Assembly (NCBI RefSeq): GCF_001552595.1
Contig: NZ_BCRM01000008.1
Coordinates: 62,001 to 126,000, forward strand
Length of the DNA stretch: 64,000 nucleotides
Reading direction: 5' to 3'
Source: Rhodococcus erythropolis NBRC 15567
Lineage (GTDB): Bacteria; Actinomycetota; Actinomycetes; Mycobacteriales; Mycobacteriaceae
A program made the translations under genes and the position numbers. Shown piece after piece: positions 26,024 through 33,356 of the stretch. Every line of letters starts with the position of its first letter. Positions within the stretch are counted from its first letter, which is position 1. The notes beneath the pieces were generated by a model, which saw only the letters and a program-made list of their open reading frames with translations, was not told the DNA's origin and did not search any database.

Positions 26024-26048
26024 CGTAATGGAAATGGTTTCCATTACG
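26024..26048. promoter_or_regulatory. Perfect inverted repeat, Zur-like operator in the divergent RiPP/exporter promoter
   Basis: Two perfect 11-bp arms, CGTAATGGAAA and TTTCCATTACG, flank a 3-nt spacer TGG. The inner 15 bases, TGGAAATGGTTTCCA, match the Streptomyces-type Zur box TGAAAATGATTTTCA at 12 positions. It lies between the MFS exporter and the precursor gene and ends 12 bp before the precursor start, so it can control both directions. Zinc regulation is inferred from motif likeness. Confidence 0.65.
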
Positions 26049-26060
26049 GAAGGGATGACA

Positions 26061-26249
26061 ATGAGCAACATTTCGTTCGACAGCGTCTCCAACTCGGCTC
26101 CGGCCAATGCACTCCAGGGCGTCGGCACCAACGCCCTCGTCGACAACCCGTTCACCTTCGAGCCGGTTGCCGAGGCGACGTCCGCACATGCTCTGCAGGG
26201 TGTGGGCACCAACGCCCTCGTCGACAACCCGTTCAGCTTCCAGAGCTGA
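26061..26249 (+). CDS. RiPP precursor peptide with two tandem core-like repeats
   Basis: A 62-residue peptide, ATG 26061 behind a strong GGAAGGG site. Residues 1-16 (MSNISFDSVSNSAPAN) look like a short leader or recognition part. The 15-residue unit ALQGVGTNALVDNPF occurs identically at 17-31 and 44-58, a period of 27 residues. Each is followed by a hydroxyl residue and Phe (TF, then SF). There is no Cys, so any heterocycles would come from Ser/Thr. The Thr/Ser swap after NPF keeps the beta-hydroxyl, hinting at a modified position. Size, repeats, and position before leader-binding and YcaO genes mark it as the substrate peptide. Product structure is unknown. Confidence 0.8.
   Translation: MSNISFDSVSNSAPANALQGVGTNALVDNPFTFEPVAEATSAHALQGVGTNALVDNPFSFQS
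26109..26234 (+). repeat. Two 45-bp coding repeats, 81 bp apart, inside the precursor gene
   Basis: Copies at 26109-26153 and 26190-26234 encode the same 15 residues. The 3' two thirds of each copy are identical in DNA as well, while the 5' third differs at synonymous positions only. This points to an intragenic duplication kept by selection on the peptide. Confidence 0.9.
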
Positions 26250-26299
26250 AACCTTCCCTGATCCGGACTGTTTCGACGGTCTGATCTGCCGATGACCCC

Positions 26300-26327
26300 G
26301 CCCGCATCCGACTCGTCGGGTGCGGGC
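26300..26327 (+). terminator. Hairpin between precursor and biosynthetic genes (attenuator-like)
   Basis: Arms 26300-26312 (GCCCGCATCCGAC) and 26315-26327 (GTCGGGTGCGGGC) pair with one G-T wobble, leaving a very small loop. The stem stands just before the AAGGAG site of the next gene. No T tract follows. Such stems between precursor and enzyme genes often lower downstream transcription or protect the short precursor mRNA. Confidence 0.5.
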
Positions 26328-26343
26328 ACCGACAAGGAGATCC

Positions 26344-27156
26344 GTGTACGCCCTCGCCGACGGACACCACCTGTATCCGACACCGGACGGTGTTTGGCAT
26401 TACCTGACACCGGACGAGAACGCAGTCACGATCGGTGCGCCGGCCGAAGACCTCGCGGAACTCGACAACTTTCTCAGGCGCTCTGGTTCGGTGCTCGGCC
26501 CGGGAGCGATCGAGATCGCCGACGCTCTCGTCTCTCGCGGCGTGCTGGCTGTTCCAGGTCAAGTGCCAGAGATTCCGGGTCCACAGCGTGTGCTGATGGA
26601 CGGGGTCGGACCCGTTGCCGATGCCTGCATCGCTCTGCTCTCCAAGGCTCTTCCGGACCTCGACGTCGTATCCACCACTGCGCCAATCGAAGACGACGTT
26701 GCGTCGTCGGACCTCGTACTGTCGGTTGCCGACGCTCCTCCTCACGACGCGTGGTCGGAACTCGATACCTGGTGCCGCCACAGCCGAACTCCGTGGCAAC
26801 GCGTCCACGCAGAGCTGGGTGAGATCTGCATCGGTCCCTTCTTCGACGGCATCGACAGCGCGAGCTACCGGGACGTCTGCGGTCGACGCCTTGCCGCGTC
26901 ACGCGTACCGGATCACCTTCTGGCGCTGTGGAACCACCTCGCCGACAGTGAACGTCGTCCGCTTGGACTTTCACCCACCACAGCCGCAATGGTCAGTGCA
27001 CTTGCATGTTCGGGCGTCGTGGCTAGTTCTTACGGCGCACCGCAATCACACCTTCACCACCAGATCCGGATGAATCCACGAACCCTGATGATGACTCGAC
27101 ATCCCGTGCTACCACTGCCAGGCGGCGTTCTCGAACCTTCGCCGACGCTCCGGTGA
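26344..27156 (+). CDS. TOMM precursor leader-peptide-binding / E1-like partner protein
   Basis: A 270-residue protein, GTG start with AAGGAG site. The N-terminal 85 residues (YALADGHHLYPTPDGVW..., then LDNFLRR) fit the RiPP recognition part. Residues about 90-200 follow the E1/ThiF-like pattern of TOMM cyclodehydratase partner proteins: DGVGPVADACIALL, DLVLSVAD, then VHAELGEICIGPFFDG. The zinc Cys pair usual after this point is reduced to YRDVC, so the metal knuckle is probably lost. It should bind the precursor leader and hand it to a YcaO enzyme. The stop overlaps the hydrolase start (GTGA). Shorter than most relatives. Confidence 0.7.
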   Translation: MYALADGHHLYPTPDGVWHYLTPDENAVTIGAPAEDLAELDNFLRRSGSVLGPGAIEIADALVSRGVLAVPGQVPEIPGPQRVLMDGVGPVADACIALLSKALPDLDVVSTTAPIEDDVASSDLVLSVADAPPHDAWSELDTWCRHSRTPWQRVHAELGEICIGPFFDGIDSASYRDVCGRRLAASRVPDHLLALWNHLADSERRPLGLSPTTAAMVSALACSGVVASSYGAPQSHLHHQIRMNPRTLMMTRHPVLPLPGGVLEPSPTLR

Positions 27157-28580
27157 TCTCACTCGGAGTGAAGATCCCGGCAGCAGACGGTTCTTCGCTG
27201 GCTACGGATGTGCTTCTCCCAGATTCTTCACCTCGGGGACTGATCGTGATCCGCACCCCGTACGGACGCGGGTGGCATCTGGCCGAGGGGGTCGAATGGC
27301 GATCGCGAGGAATTGCATTCATCTGTCAGGACGTACGTGGACGGCACGATTCCACCGGATCTTGGGAACCCTACGTTCACGAGCGCGAGGACGCCGCCGC
27401 CCTTGCCGAGTGGCTGCAGGATCAGCCGTGGACACCCGAGTGCGTCATCGCAAGCGGGGCTTCGTATGCGGCCGGAACTGCGTGGGCCTTTACTGCCGAG
27501 ACCAACGGCGCCGATCGGGCATTTCGTGCTCGCGGCGTCGTCTCCAAAGTGCCGACCATCGGAAGCGACCGCGTCAAACGTGATCCCTCGGGGATACTTC
27601 TCCTCGCCGAGCATCTGGCGTGGTGGGGCGAGCACGGAGATTCGTCTTCCTCTCGTGAGGGTTTCATCCCTGCCCTGATGCGCTCGGATTCGTCTTTGCT
27701 GGAACATCTCCCGGTGCAGTCGATGATCGAGGAGGTTGGCCTGACCTCCGATTCACCGGGCTGGTTGACGCCGATCCGTCGCGCTCGTGAGCGCGAAGAC
27801 TTCGGTGGCGATGATCTGGTGTCCGCGGACGAACTCTCCGAACTCGACGTCGCCGGGCTGCACATCGGCGGTTGGGACGATGCGATGATTCGGGAGACAC
27901 TGCGGCACTTCGCATCCGTGTGGCGTGCGCCGCAGAGTTTGATCGTGGGTCCCTGGGCGCACGACCTCCGCCCTGGAAGGGTCGGCGAGACAAGTTTCGG
28001 CCGCCTTCAGGTCGAGTGGATGGAATCGATATTCTCGGCGCGGCCCGTGACCATCAATCGGGTGTTCGACCGGGGTGCAGGCGATTGGTCGACCGAACCG
28101 TATGTCACGGGTGCGAATCGCGTTCGTCTCGAACCAGACCCGAGGACGGCGCCTTTCAACTTCACGCACCACGCAGACGAGGGCCGAAACGACTGTGTTG
28201 TCTGGACTTTCGACATGGAGGTCGAGTGTGTGCTGTCGGGAATGCCTTCGGTGGAGTTGACAGTGCATTCGCCCGAGGGCGAAGCTGACTGGATCGTCGA
28301 GCTGAGCATCGTCGATAGCGCCGGAGTCACCAGGTCGATCGCTCGTGGGGCCGGCGTCAGCCTTTGCTCCGGCACGTTGACCATAGATCTCGATCCCGTG
28401 TTGCACACTGTGCGCGCGGGTGATGTCTTGACACTGCGGATCGCCGGCTCGGACTTCCCACGGCTCGCACGCAATCTCGGAGACGGTGATCGCTATCGAG
28501 GAACACGCAGTACCGCACTGCACCAATCATTTTCCGGGTCGTTGACCCTGCCGATACTCGGAGGAACTGCCGGTGGATGA
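27153..28580 (+). CDS. CocE/NonD family serine hydrolase of the RiPP locus
   Basis: A 475-residue alpha/beta hydrolase of the X-Pro dipeptidyl-peptidase (S15)/cocaine esterase class. The nucleophile motif GASY gives S104, GGWDD gives D242 and GPWAHD gives H270, so the catalytic triad is intact. CQDVRGRHDSTG near 59-70 is the family oxyanion segment. The beta-sandwich C-terminal domain (about 300-475) is present. It lies between the leader-binding and YcaO genes with overlaps of 4 and 8 nt, so it is surely in the pathway. Possible jobs: leader or repeat-linker cleavage, or hydrolysis of an amide or ester in the peptide. Bottromycin also pairs YcaO enzymes with an alpha/beta hydrolase, but of another class. 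Confidence 0.82.
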   Translation: MISLGVKIPAADGSSLATDVLLPDSSPRGLIVIRTPYGRGWHLAEGVEWRSRGIAFICQDVRGRHDSTGSWEPYVHEREDAAALAEWLQDQPWTPECVIASGASYAAGTAWAFTAETNGADRAFRARGVVSKVPTIGSDRVKRDPSGILLLAEHLAWWGEHGDSSSSREGFIPALMRSDSSLLEHLPVQSMIEEVGLTSDSPGWLTPIRRAREREDFGGDDLVSADELSELDVAGLHIGGWDDAMIRETLRHFASVWRAPQSLIVGPWAHDLRPGRVGETSFGRLQVEWMESIFSARPVTINRVFDRGAGDWSTEPYVTGANRVRLEPDPRTAPFNFTHHADEGRNDCVVWTFDMEVECVLSGMPSVELTVHSPEGEADWIVELSIVDSAGVTRSIARGAGVSLCSGTLTIDLDPVLHTVRAGDVLTLRIAGSDFPRLARNLGDGDRYRGTRSTALHQSFSGSLTLPILGGTAGG

Positions 28581-29913
28581 CTTGCTGGTCGACGCCCGGA
28601 GCGGCGTGCTGACCTCACTGGAACCACACATTCGCTCGGACATGCCGACGGGCTGGGTCGGTTGGGCCGCGAGGGTGGCCGACACCAGAAACTTCGGCGG
28701 CAGCGGTTCACTGTTTCGCGCGGACCCTTACGGATTCGGGGCTTCGATACGCGACGACGCAGCAGCTCGCGGGGCTGCAACCGGTGAGGCAGTCGAAAGA
28801 TATTGCGGCAACGTGGTCCCCGAAGATCTGATCCGCAGTAGTGCGTCAGCGCTGGAACTGGCAGGCTCACGGGTCGTCGATCCGGCGAAATTTGCGTTGT
28901 ACAGCGAGGATCAGTACCGCCTTCCCGGATTCCCCTTTGTTCCCTTCACATCGGCTCTGGAAGTCCGCTGGGCGCTGGGTCACACCATGGACGAAAAAGT
29001 GCCCACCTATGTGCCAGCCGCCCTGACCTATCTCGGGTACTATACCGGCACCCGTCGCGGCGAACCACCGATCGCGTCGTTGCAGTACGCCGGAATCGCC
29101 GCGGGACGCTCACGCGCCGAGGCCGAGATGTCTGCTCTGCTGGAACTTCTCGAACGCGATGCCACCGCACTGTGGTGGTGCGGGGACCGGTCACAGCCGG
29201 CAATCGAGCTTTCCGACTGGGAGCGGTTACCTGCGCACCGCCAACTCGGGGATCTGGAGAGCCAGGTCCGCAGCGTTCGAGTGCTTCTGCTTCCCTCCCC
29301 CTTCGGCATTCCCGTCGCCGCAGTGTGGATCCGGGATGACCGACGTGGATTGGTCGCGCTGGGCACAGCTTGTCGACCAACGGTGGAGGCGGCAGTCTCG
29401 AAGGCGCTTGTCGAGGCGTACGCCGTACTTGCCATCACGATCGACCTCGCCGACCCCGACGGGCCGACCTGGCGCAGCGTGGCGGACGGAACGCTGCCGG
29501 CGCACCTGTACAAACCCTTTCGGGCCGACCGTCGTTACCGGGACGAGTTCGATGCGCAGTGGAAGGACGTCGTCGATCTGCCGACCGTCGCCCAGCTGTA
29601 TCTCGACCCCGTGATGGCTGAGGCAGCGGAAGAGCATCTTTTCGACTACACCGAAACACGCTCGGTATCAGAGGTTCCCGACGAAGATCCTGTGAATCTT
29701 GCTTCTCTGGTAGTCCTTCTGACGTCTCGAGGGTACCAACCGATTTCCGTCGATCTCACCACCCGCGACATCTCGATTGCCGGGTTGCACGTCGTCCGCG
29801 TCCTGTCTCCCGGCCTCTACAACAATGCGCCGGCAGCTTTTCCCCTTCTTGGAGGTAGCAGATTGACCAGCGCATCGACCACCCATCTGCATCTGCCGGT
29901 CCCTCTCGCATGA
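28573..29913 (+). CDS. YcaO domain peptide-modifying enzyme 1
   Basis: A 446-residue YcaO protein, GTG 28573 overlapping the hydrolase by 8 nt. ATP/Mg-binding motifs are visible: GEAVERYCGN at 71-80 with E72, E75 and R76, and EMSALLELLERDA near 190-205. YcaO enzymes activate a backbone amide with ATP so that a nucleophile can attack, giving azolines, thioamides or amidines. The C-terminus ends L-P-V-P-L-A, a remnant of the PxPxP tail of azoline-forming YcaOs. With no Cys in the precursor, Ser/Thr-derived oxazolines or a macroamidine are the candidates. Confidence 0.87.
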   Translation: MDDLLVDARSGVLTSLEPHIRSDMPTGWVGWAARVADTRNFGGSGSLFRADPYGFGASIRDDAAARGAATGEAVERYCGNVVPEDLIRSSASALELAGSRVVDPAKFALYSEDQYRLPGFPFVPFTSALEVRWALGHTMDEKVPTYVPAALTYLGYYTGTRRGEPPIASLQYAGIAAGRSRAEAEMSALLELLERDATALWWCGDRSQPAIELSDWERLPAHRQLGDLESQVRSVRVLLLPSPFGIPVAAVWIRDDRRGLVALGTACRPTVEAAVSKALVEAYAVLAITIDLADPDGPTWRSVADGTLPAHLYKPFRADRRYRDEFDAQWKDVVDLPTVAQLYLDPVMAEAAEEHLFDYTETRSVSEVPDEDPVNLASLVVLLTSRGYQPISVDLTTRDISIAGLHVVRVLSPGLYNNAPAAFPLLGGSRLTSASTTHLHLPVPLA

Positions 29914-31202
29914 GGTCTTTGCTCGTCGACCGCCGAACTGGGATCATTCGAGAGTTGGTCGACGCCGTTGTTCCCCAGCACTTTCCGCCGGAGTTCAAGC
30001 TGATTCACTCGTATGTCTGCGATTCGGCACGCTTTTCACCCTGGTCCAGCGACTCGGCGGGCGCCGGATATTGCTTCGATCTGGGTGACCGTGCGCGGCC
30101 TACCGCAGCTGCGGTAGGCGAAGCGGTGGAACGGTATTGCGGCAACATCGTCGCCAAACCGATCGTCCGCGGGTCGGCTGATGCATTGATCGGAGCAAGC
30201 ATCGACCTGTCACAACTCGCGCGTTTCGACGCCGCCCAGTACGCGCAGCCACAGTTCCCGTTCGTCGAACCAACCGACGATCTCGAGTTGGACTGGACTC
30301 TCGGAGTCGACCTGATCACGGGTTCGGATATCTGGGTACCGGCCGAACTCGTCTGGGGTTCGTATCCTCATTTCGTCGCCCGGACGGGTCCGGCGATCTC
30401 TCCAGTAGCTCAGGCGGGTCTCGCCGCCGGTCCCACGACGGAATTCGCGATACGGAATGCAGTGCGCGAGATAGTCGAGCGCGACGCGATGACGCTCTCC
30501 TGGACCGGAAGGCGCGGCGTTCGGATTGTCACCGGGATGCCAGAGCAGCTCCTTCGACTGGGCAATCACGAAACCCTGTCGACGAGATGGCTGGCATTCG
30601 AGAGTGATTTCGGGATCCCGGTACTCGGCGCCCTCGTCCGCGACCACCGCACCGGATACTCGACCATGGGAACCGCCTGCCACGAGGACGCACAGACCGC
30701 TGCGTTCAAGTCGCTCGGGGAAGCGCTTCAGCTGCAACTTCTTTCCGCCGACTACGACGACCCGGAGAGCGGCATCGGTCGAGCCGCGGCCTCCCCGACC
30801 AGCCCGCTTGCGCCTTGGCGAGCTGACCGAAGCTATGCAGGCGCCTACCGATCGGACTTTGCCGACGTCATGGACTACGGATGCCACTTGCAGCTCCACC
30901 TGGACCCGGAGATCCAAGCACGATTCGAGAGTGAGCTGGCAGGTGCCGTCGTCGGCGAGGTGGACCTCGACTCTCTGACGTCACCCATCGACACCGAAAG
31001 CGCACTGACAGGTTCGGGTTTCAGGCCGGCATGGGTCGATCTGACCACAACTGATGTTCTCCGCGCCGGCCTGCGCGTCGTCCGCGTCGTCGTTCCCGGT
31101 TGTCTCACCAATGCGGCCGCCGGATTGCCGTTTCTCGGCTCGCCCCGACTAGTCGACGGTCTTGCCGGACGTCCGCCTCGTACCATCCCATTGCCGCACT
31201 GA
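29910..31202 (+). CDS. YcaO domain peptide-modifying enzyme 2
   Basis: A 430-residue YcaO protein starting at an ATGA overlap with the first YcaO gene. GEAVERYCGN is conserved at 70-79 (E71, E74, R75) and a second acidic helix AVREIVERDA is near 185-195. It opens with the same LLVDxRxGxxxxL pattern as YcaO 1, showing an old duplication, but the rest has diverged strongly. It ends T-I-P-L-P-H, again proline-rich. Both could act as a heterodimer or perform different modifications. The last 54 bp overlap the convergent dehydrogenase gene. Confidence 0.87.
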   Translation: MRSLLVDRRTGIIRELVDAVVPQHFPPEFKLIHSYVCDSARFSPWSSDSAGAGYCFDLGDRARPTAAAVGEAVERYCGNIVAKPIVRGSADALIGASIDLSQLARFDAAQYAQPQFPFVEPTDDLELDWTLGVDLITGSDIWVPAELVWGSYPHFVARTGPAISPVAQAGLAAGPTTEFAIRNAVREIVERDAMTLSWTGRRGVRIVTGMPEQLLRLGNHETLSTRWLAFESDFGIPVLGALVRDHRTGYSTMGTACHEDAQTAAFKSLGEALQLQLLSADYDDPESGIGRAAASPTSPLAPWRADRSYAGAYRSDFADVMDYGCHLQLHLDPEIQARFESELAGAVVGEVDLDSLTSPIDTESALTGSGFRPAWVDLTTTDVLRAGLRVVRVVVPGCLTNAAAGLPFLGSPRLVDGLAGRPPRTIPLPH

Positions 31203-32120
31203 CAGTTCCGGAACTGCCAGTTGTAACGACTCTGCGGTCTCCACCGCGTGAAACCAAGTCGGCTTCGAGATTGCACTGTCTCGAATCACCTGCACGGCAC
31301 GCGCGGCGATGGTTGCCGTCGCGGCCGACTGGCTACGCCCCGAAACCCACAGCGCCGGGCCGGTATCCGTTCGGGCCATCGCAACCCAACGATCCGAACC
31401 CCACAGCTTCTTCGGCACAACCTTCTGGAGGGCGGGCGCCCACGTCATGGCTGCAAGCCCGAGTGTCGCTGTGGACGTGTCCAATCGCAGGTACGTCCGC
31501 ACCGGAACACCAAGGTCGCGCGTCAACGCATGTTGGTCCGAAAAGTCCGCCCGCACAGCAGGACCGGATCGGTACCCGGTCGCGTCCGCCGGCATCCGAA
31601 ACGTCTTCATCCCGGTGTAGTTCCGGATCGATCGCCCGTCGGGATCGGGAAACCTCGTTCCCAACATCCCGTACGTCCACGCCGTCGCGGCCGGTCCGTG
31701 TAGTTCTCCGCCGCCGAGGCCGATCACGATGTCCACGGGTCCCCCGCCGAGTCGATGCGCTTCGGCGGCAAGGACACTGGTCAATCCCGGCGCCAATCCG
31801 ACGCCCATCAGAACTGGGCCGTCGACCGCTTCCAGTTCTTCGCAGTAGCTCGAGGTTGCCGTGATGTCGACGAACGCCGCCCCACCGCGTACCGCTTCTT
31901 CTGCCAGGCGAACGTCGTCGAAACCCGACGCATTCACCACGACATCGAAGTCTCGAACCACAGCCGCGTACGCGCCTGGTTCTTTAAGATCAACGACGAC
32001 GTCCGCGCGGGCACGATCGCGCCCGGCGGAGTACGCGGAGATTTCGGGGACCTTCGCGAGTTGTTTCATCAGGGGAATCCCGACGGCACCGTAGCCACCG
32101 AGTACAAGAACCTTCGTCAT
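31149..32120 (-). CDS. Saccharopine dehydrogenase-like NAD(P)-binding protein
   Basis: A 323-residue protein with an N-terminal Rossmann motif VLVLGGYGAVG (residues 4-14) and the VVVNASGFDD segment of the saccharopine dehydrogenase/trans-enoyl reductase-like family. Function in this group is mostly unknown; lysine metabolism is unlikely from context. It is divergent from a TetR gene with a tandem operator between them, so that TetR probably controls it. Its 3' end overlaps the second YcaO gene by 54 bp on the opposite strand. Confidence 0.75.
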   Translation of the reverse strand: MTKVLVLGGYGAVGIPLMKQLAKVPEISAYSAGRDRARADVVVDLKEPGAYAAVVRDFDVVVNASGFDDVRLAEEAVRGGAAFVDITATSSYCEELEAVDGPVLMGVGLAPGLTSVLAAEAHRLGGGPVDIVIGLGGGELHGPAATAWTYGMLGTRFPDPDGRSIRNYTGMKTFRMPADATGYRSGPAVRADFSDQHALTRDLGVPVRTYLRLDTSTATLGLAAMTWAPALQKVVPKKLWGSDRWVAMARTDTGPALWVSGRSQSAATATIAARAVQVIRDSAISKPTWFHAVETAESLQLAVPELSVRQWDGTRRTSGKTVD

Positions 32121-32139
32121 TATTTCGCCTCCCGAGTCG

Positions 32140-32168
32140 CTAGAGTTCGACTCTAGAGTTAAACTCTA
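32140..32168. promoter_or_regulatory. Two overlapping palindromes, operator of the TetR/dehydrogenase pair
   Basis: CTAGAGT-TCG-ACTCTAG (32140-32156) is followed directly by TAGAGTT-A-AACTCTA (32154-32168). Both are perfect inverted repeats of the same half-site (AGAGTT/AACTCT). The pair sits between the two divergent starts and ends 4 bp before the TetR start, ideal for repression of both. Confidence 0.7.
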
Positions 32169-32171
32169 ATC

Positions 32172-32798
32172 ATGACTGAGGTTCTTCGGGAAGACACGTC
32201 GGCGCGGCGCAAGATCATCGAGGCAGCGCGGGAAGTTTTTGTCGATCCCGGCTACGCGGCCGCCACGATCAAACAGCTTGCCGCGGCGGCGGGCGTGTCG
32301 GTGCAGAGTGTCTATTTCGTGTTCGGCAACAAGCCGAGCGTGCTGTCAGCACTGCTCGACGTGGCCGTTGCGGGCGACGAGGAAAAGACGGCAACTCTCG
32401 ACCGGCCGTGGGTGGCGGCAGCACTAGGCGCCCCACATCCACTCGGGCAACTCCGGATTCAGGTTCACCACGGACGGCTCATTCTGGAGCGCACCGCAGA
32501 CATCCTGTTGGCACTGCGGGCTGCCGCTTCCGCCGACGAGGACGCCGCCCGCCTTTGGCAAATCAACCGCACTCAGCGACGCACGGTGCAGGAACATCTG
32601 ATGGTCGGCATAGTCGAAAAAGCGCCAACCGTCGACCTCGAGACCGCCGTGAACGTCGCACTCACGCTGCTCAGTCCCGAGACGTACACAGACCTCGTGG
32701 TCGGCGCGGGTTGGACCGGCCAAAAGTACGAAGAATGGGTGGTCAACACCCTTGCCGCCACCCTGGGCCTGGACCGAACCGTCAAATCCCGGAAGTAG
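32172..32798 (+). CDS. TetR family regulator
   Basis: A 208-residue TetR protein. The DNA-binding domain covers residues 10-60, with recognition helix in AAAAGVSVQSVYFVFGNKPS. The start ATG 32172 lies immediately after two overlapping palindromes, so autoregulation and control of the divergent dehydrogenase gene are likely. The effector is unknown. Confidence 0.87.
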   Translation: MTEVLREDTSARRKIIEAAREVFVDPGYAAATIKQLAAAAGVSVQSVYFVFGNKPSVLSALLDVAVAGDEEKTATLDRPWVAAALGAPHPLGQLRIQVHHGRLILERTADILLALRAAASADEDAARLWQINRTQRRTVQEHLMVGIVEKAPTVDLETAVNVALTLLSPETYTDLVVGAGWTGQKYEEWVVNTLAATLGLDRTVKSRK

Positions 32799-32804
32799 CT
32801 GGGA

Positions 32805-33245
32805 CTACTTGGTGGGCTTGTCGTCGATGTGCCGTGGGTTGTTCCACAGGCGTTCCGTCAGATCGTGAAGGACGGCGAGGGTGATCGTGTCGTCGTCCCG
32901 TCGGAGCAGAGACTGACTGACCGTCGCGCGCACCAATGTGCTGTCCGAGTGCACGAACTCCTTGACCGAGCCCGGCTCGGAACTCAGTTCACGATGAGCC
33001 TGCTCGGCACTGACGTCGTCGGCATCCTTGTCGTAGAGAATGTCCTGCAAACGCAAAGCCGAGACGGCCTTCTTGGGATATCCCAGCATGTCAGCGAAGG
33101 ACGGGTTGGCAAAAACGATGCTGCCGTCGCGGTGAACGGCCATGACCGGCACCGGAAGCCTGTCGAGGAGAATCAGAGCAGGCATCTGCTCCAGATCCGC
33201 AATCGGCGATTGTGGCGGCTGCGCAACATTGCGGCGGCGTTCCAT
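32805..33245 (-). CDS. Single PAS domain protein
   Basis: A 146-residue protein. A PAS domain covers about 25-135, starting with LLDRLPVPVMAVHRDGSIVFANPSFADMLGYP, and there is no effector domain. ATG 33245 is preferred over an upstream alternative. Single-PAS proteins act as small sensory or adapter modules. It is convergent with the TetR gene (6-bp gap). Confidence 0.75.
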   Translation of the reverse strand: MERRRNVAQPPQSPIADLEQMPALILLDRLPVPVMAVHRDGSIVFANPSFADMLGYPKKAVSALRLQDILYDKDADDVSAEQAHRELSSEPGSVKEFVHSDSTLVRATVSQSLLRRDDDTITLAVLHDLTERLWNNPRHIDDKPTK

Positions 33246-33356
33246 AACACGTCCTCTCAAGTTGCCCGAGTCGACAACAGTCTAACTGCCCAGCAAATCG
33301 CGGGTTGACTTCCCGCCCGGATGCAGTGACGAATGCCCGAATCGTGCCCGCCTGAG

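Noticed and set aside
26024..26048. IdeR (iron) box at the RiPP promoter
   Set aside because: The IdeR consensus TTAGGTTAGGCTAACCTAA does not match; the AATGG...CCATT pattern is closer to Zur.
25926..26060. Longer form of the precursor starting at 25926
   Set aside because: The extension would cover the divergent promoter and the inverted repeat and lacks a ribosome site, whereas ATG 26061 has a strong one.
26061..31202. Direct assignment as a bottromycin or thiopeptide cluster
   Set aside because: No Cys in the precursor, no radical SAM or methyltransferase genes, no thiopeptide dehydratase; only the YcaO pair and a hydrolase are shared in kind.
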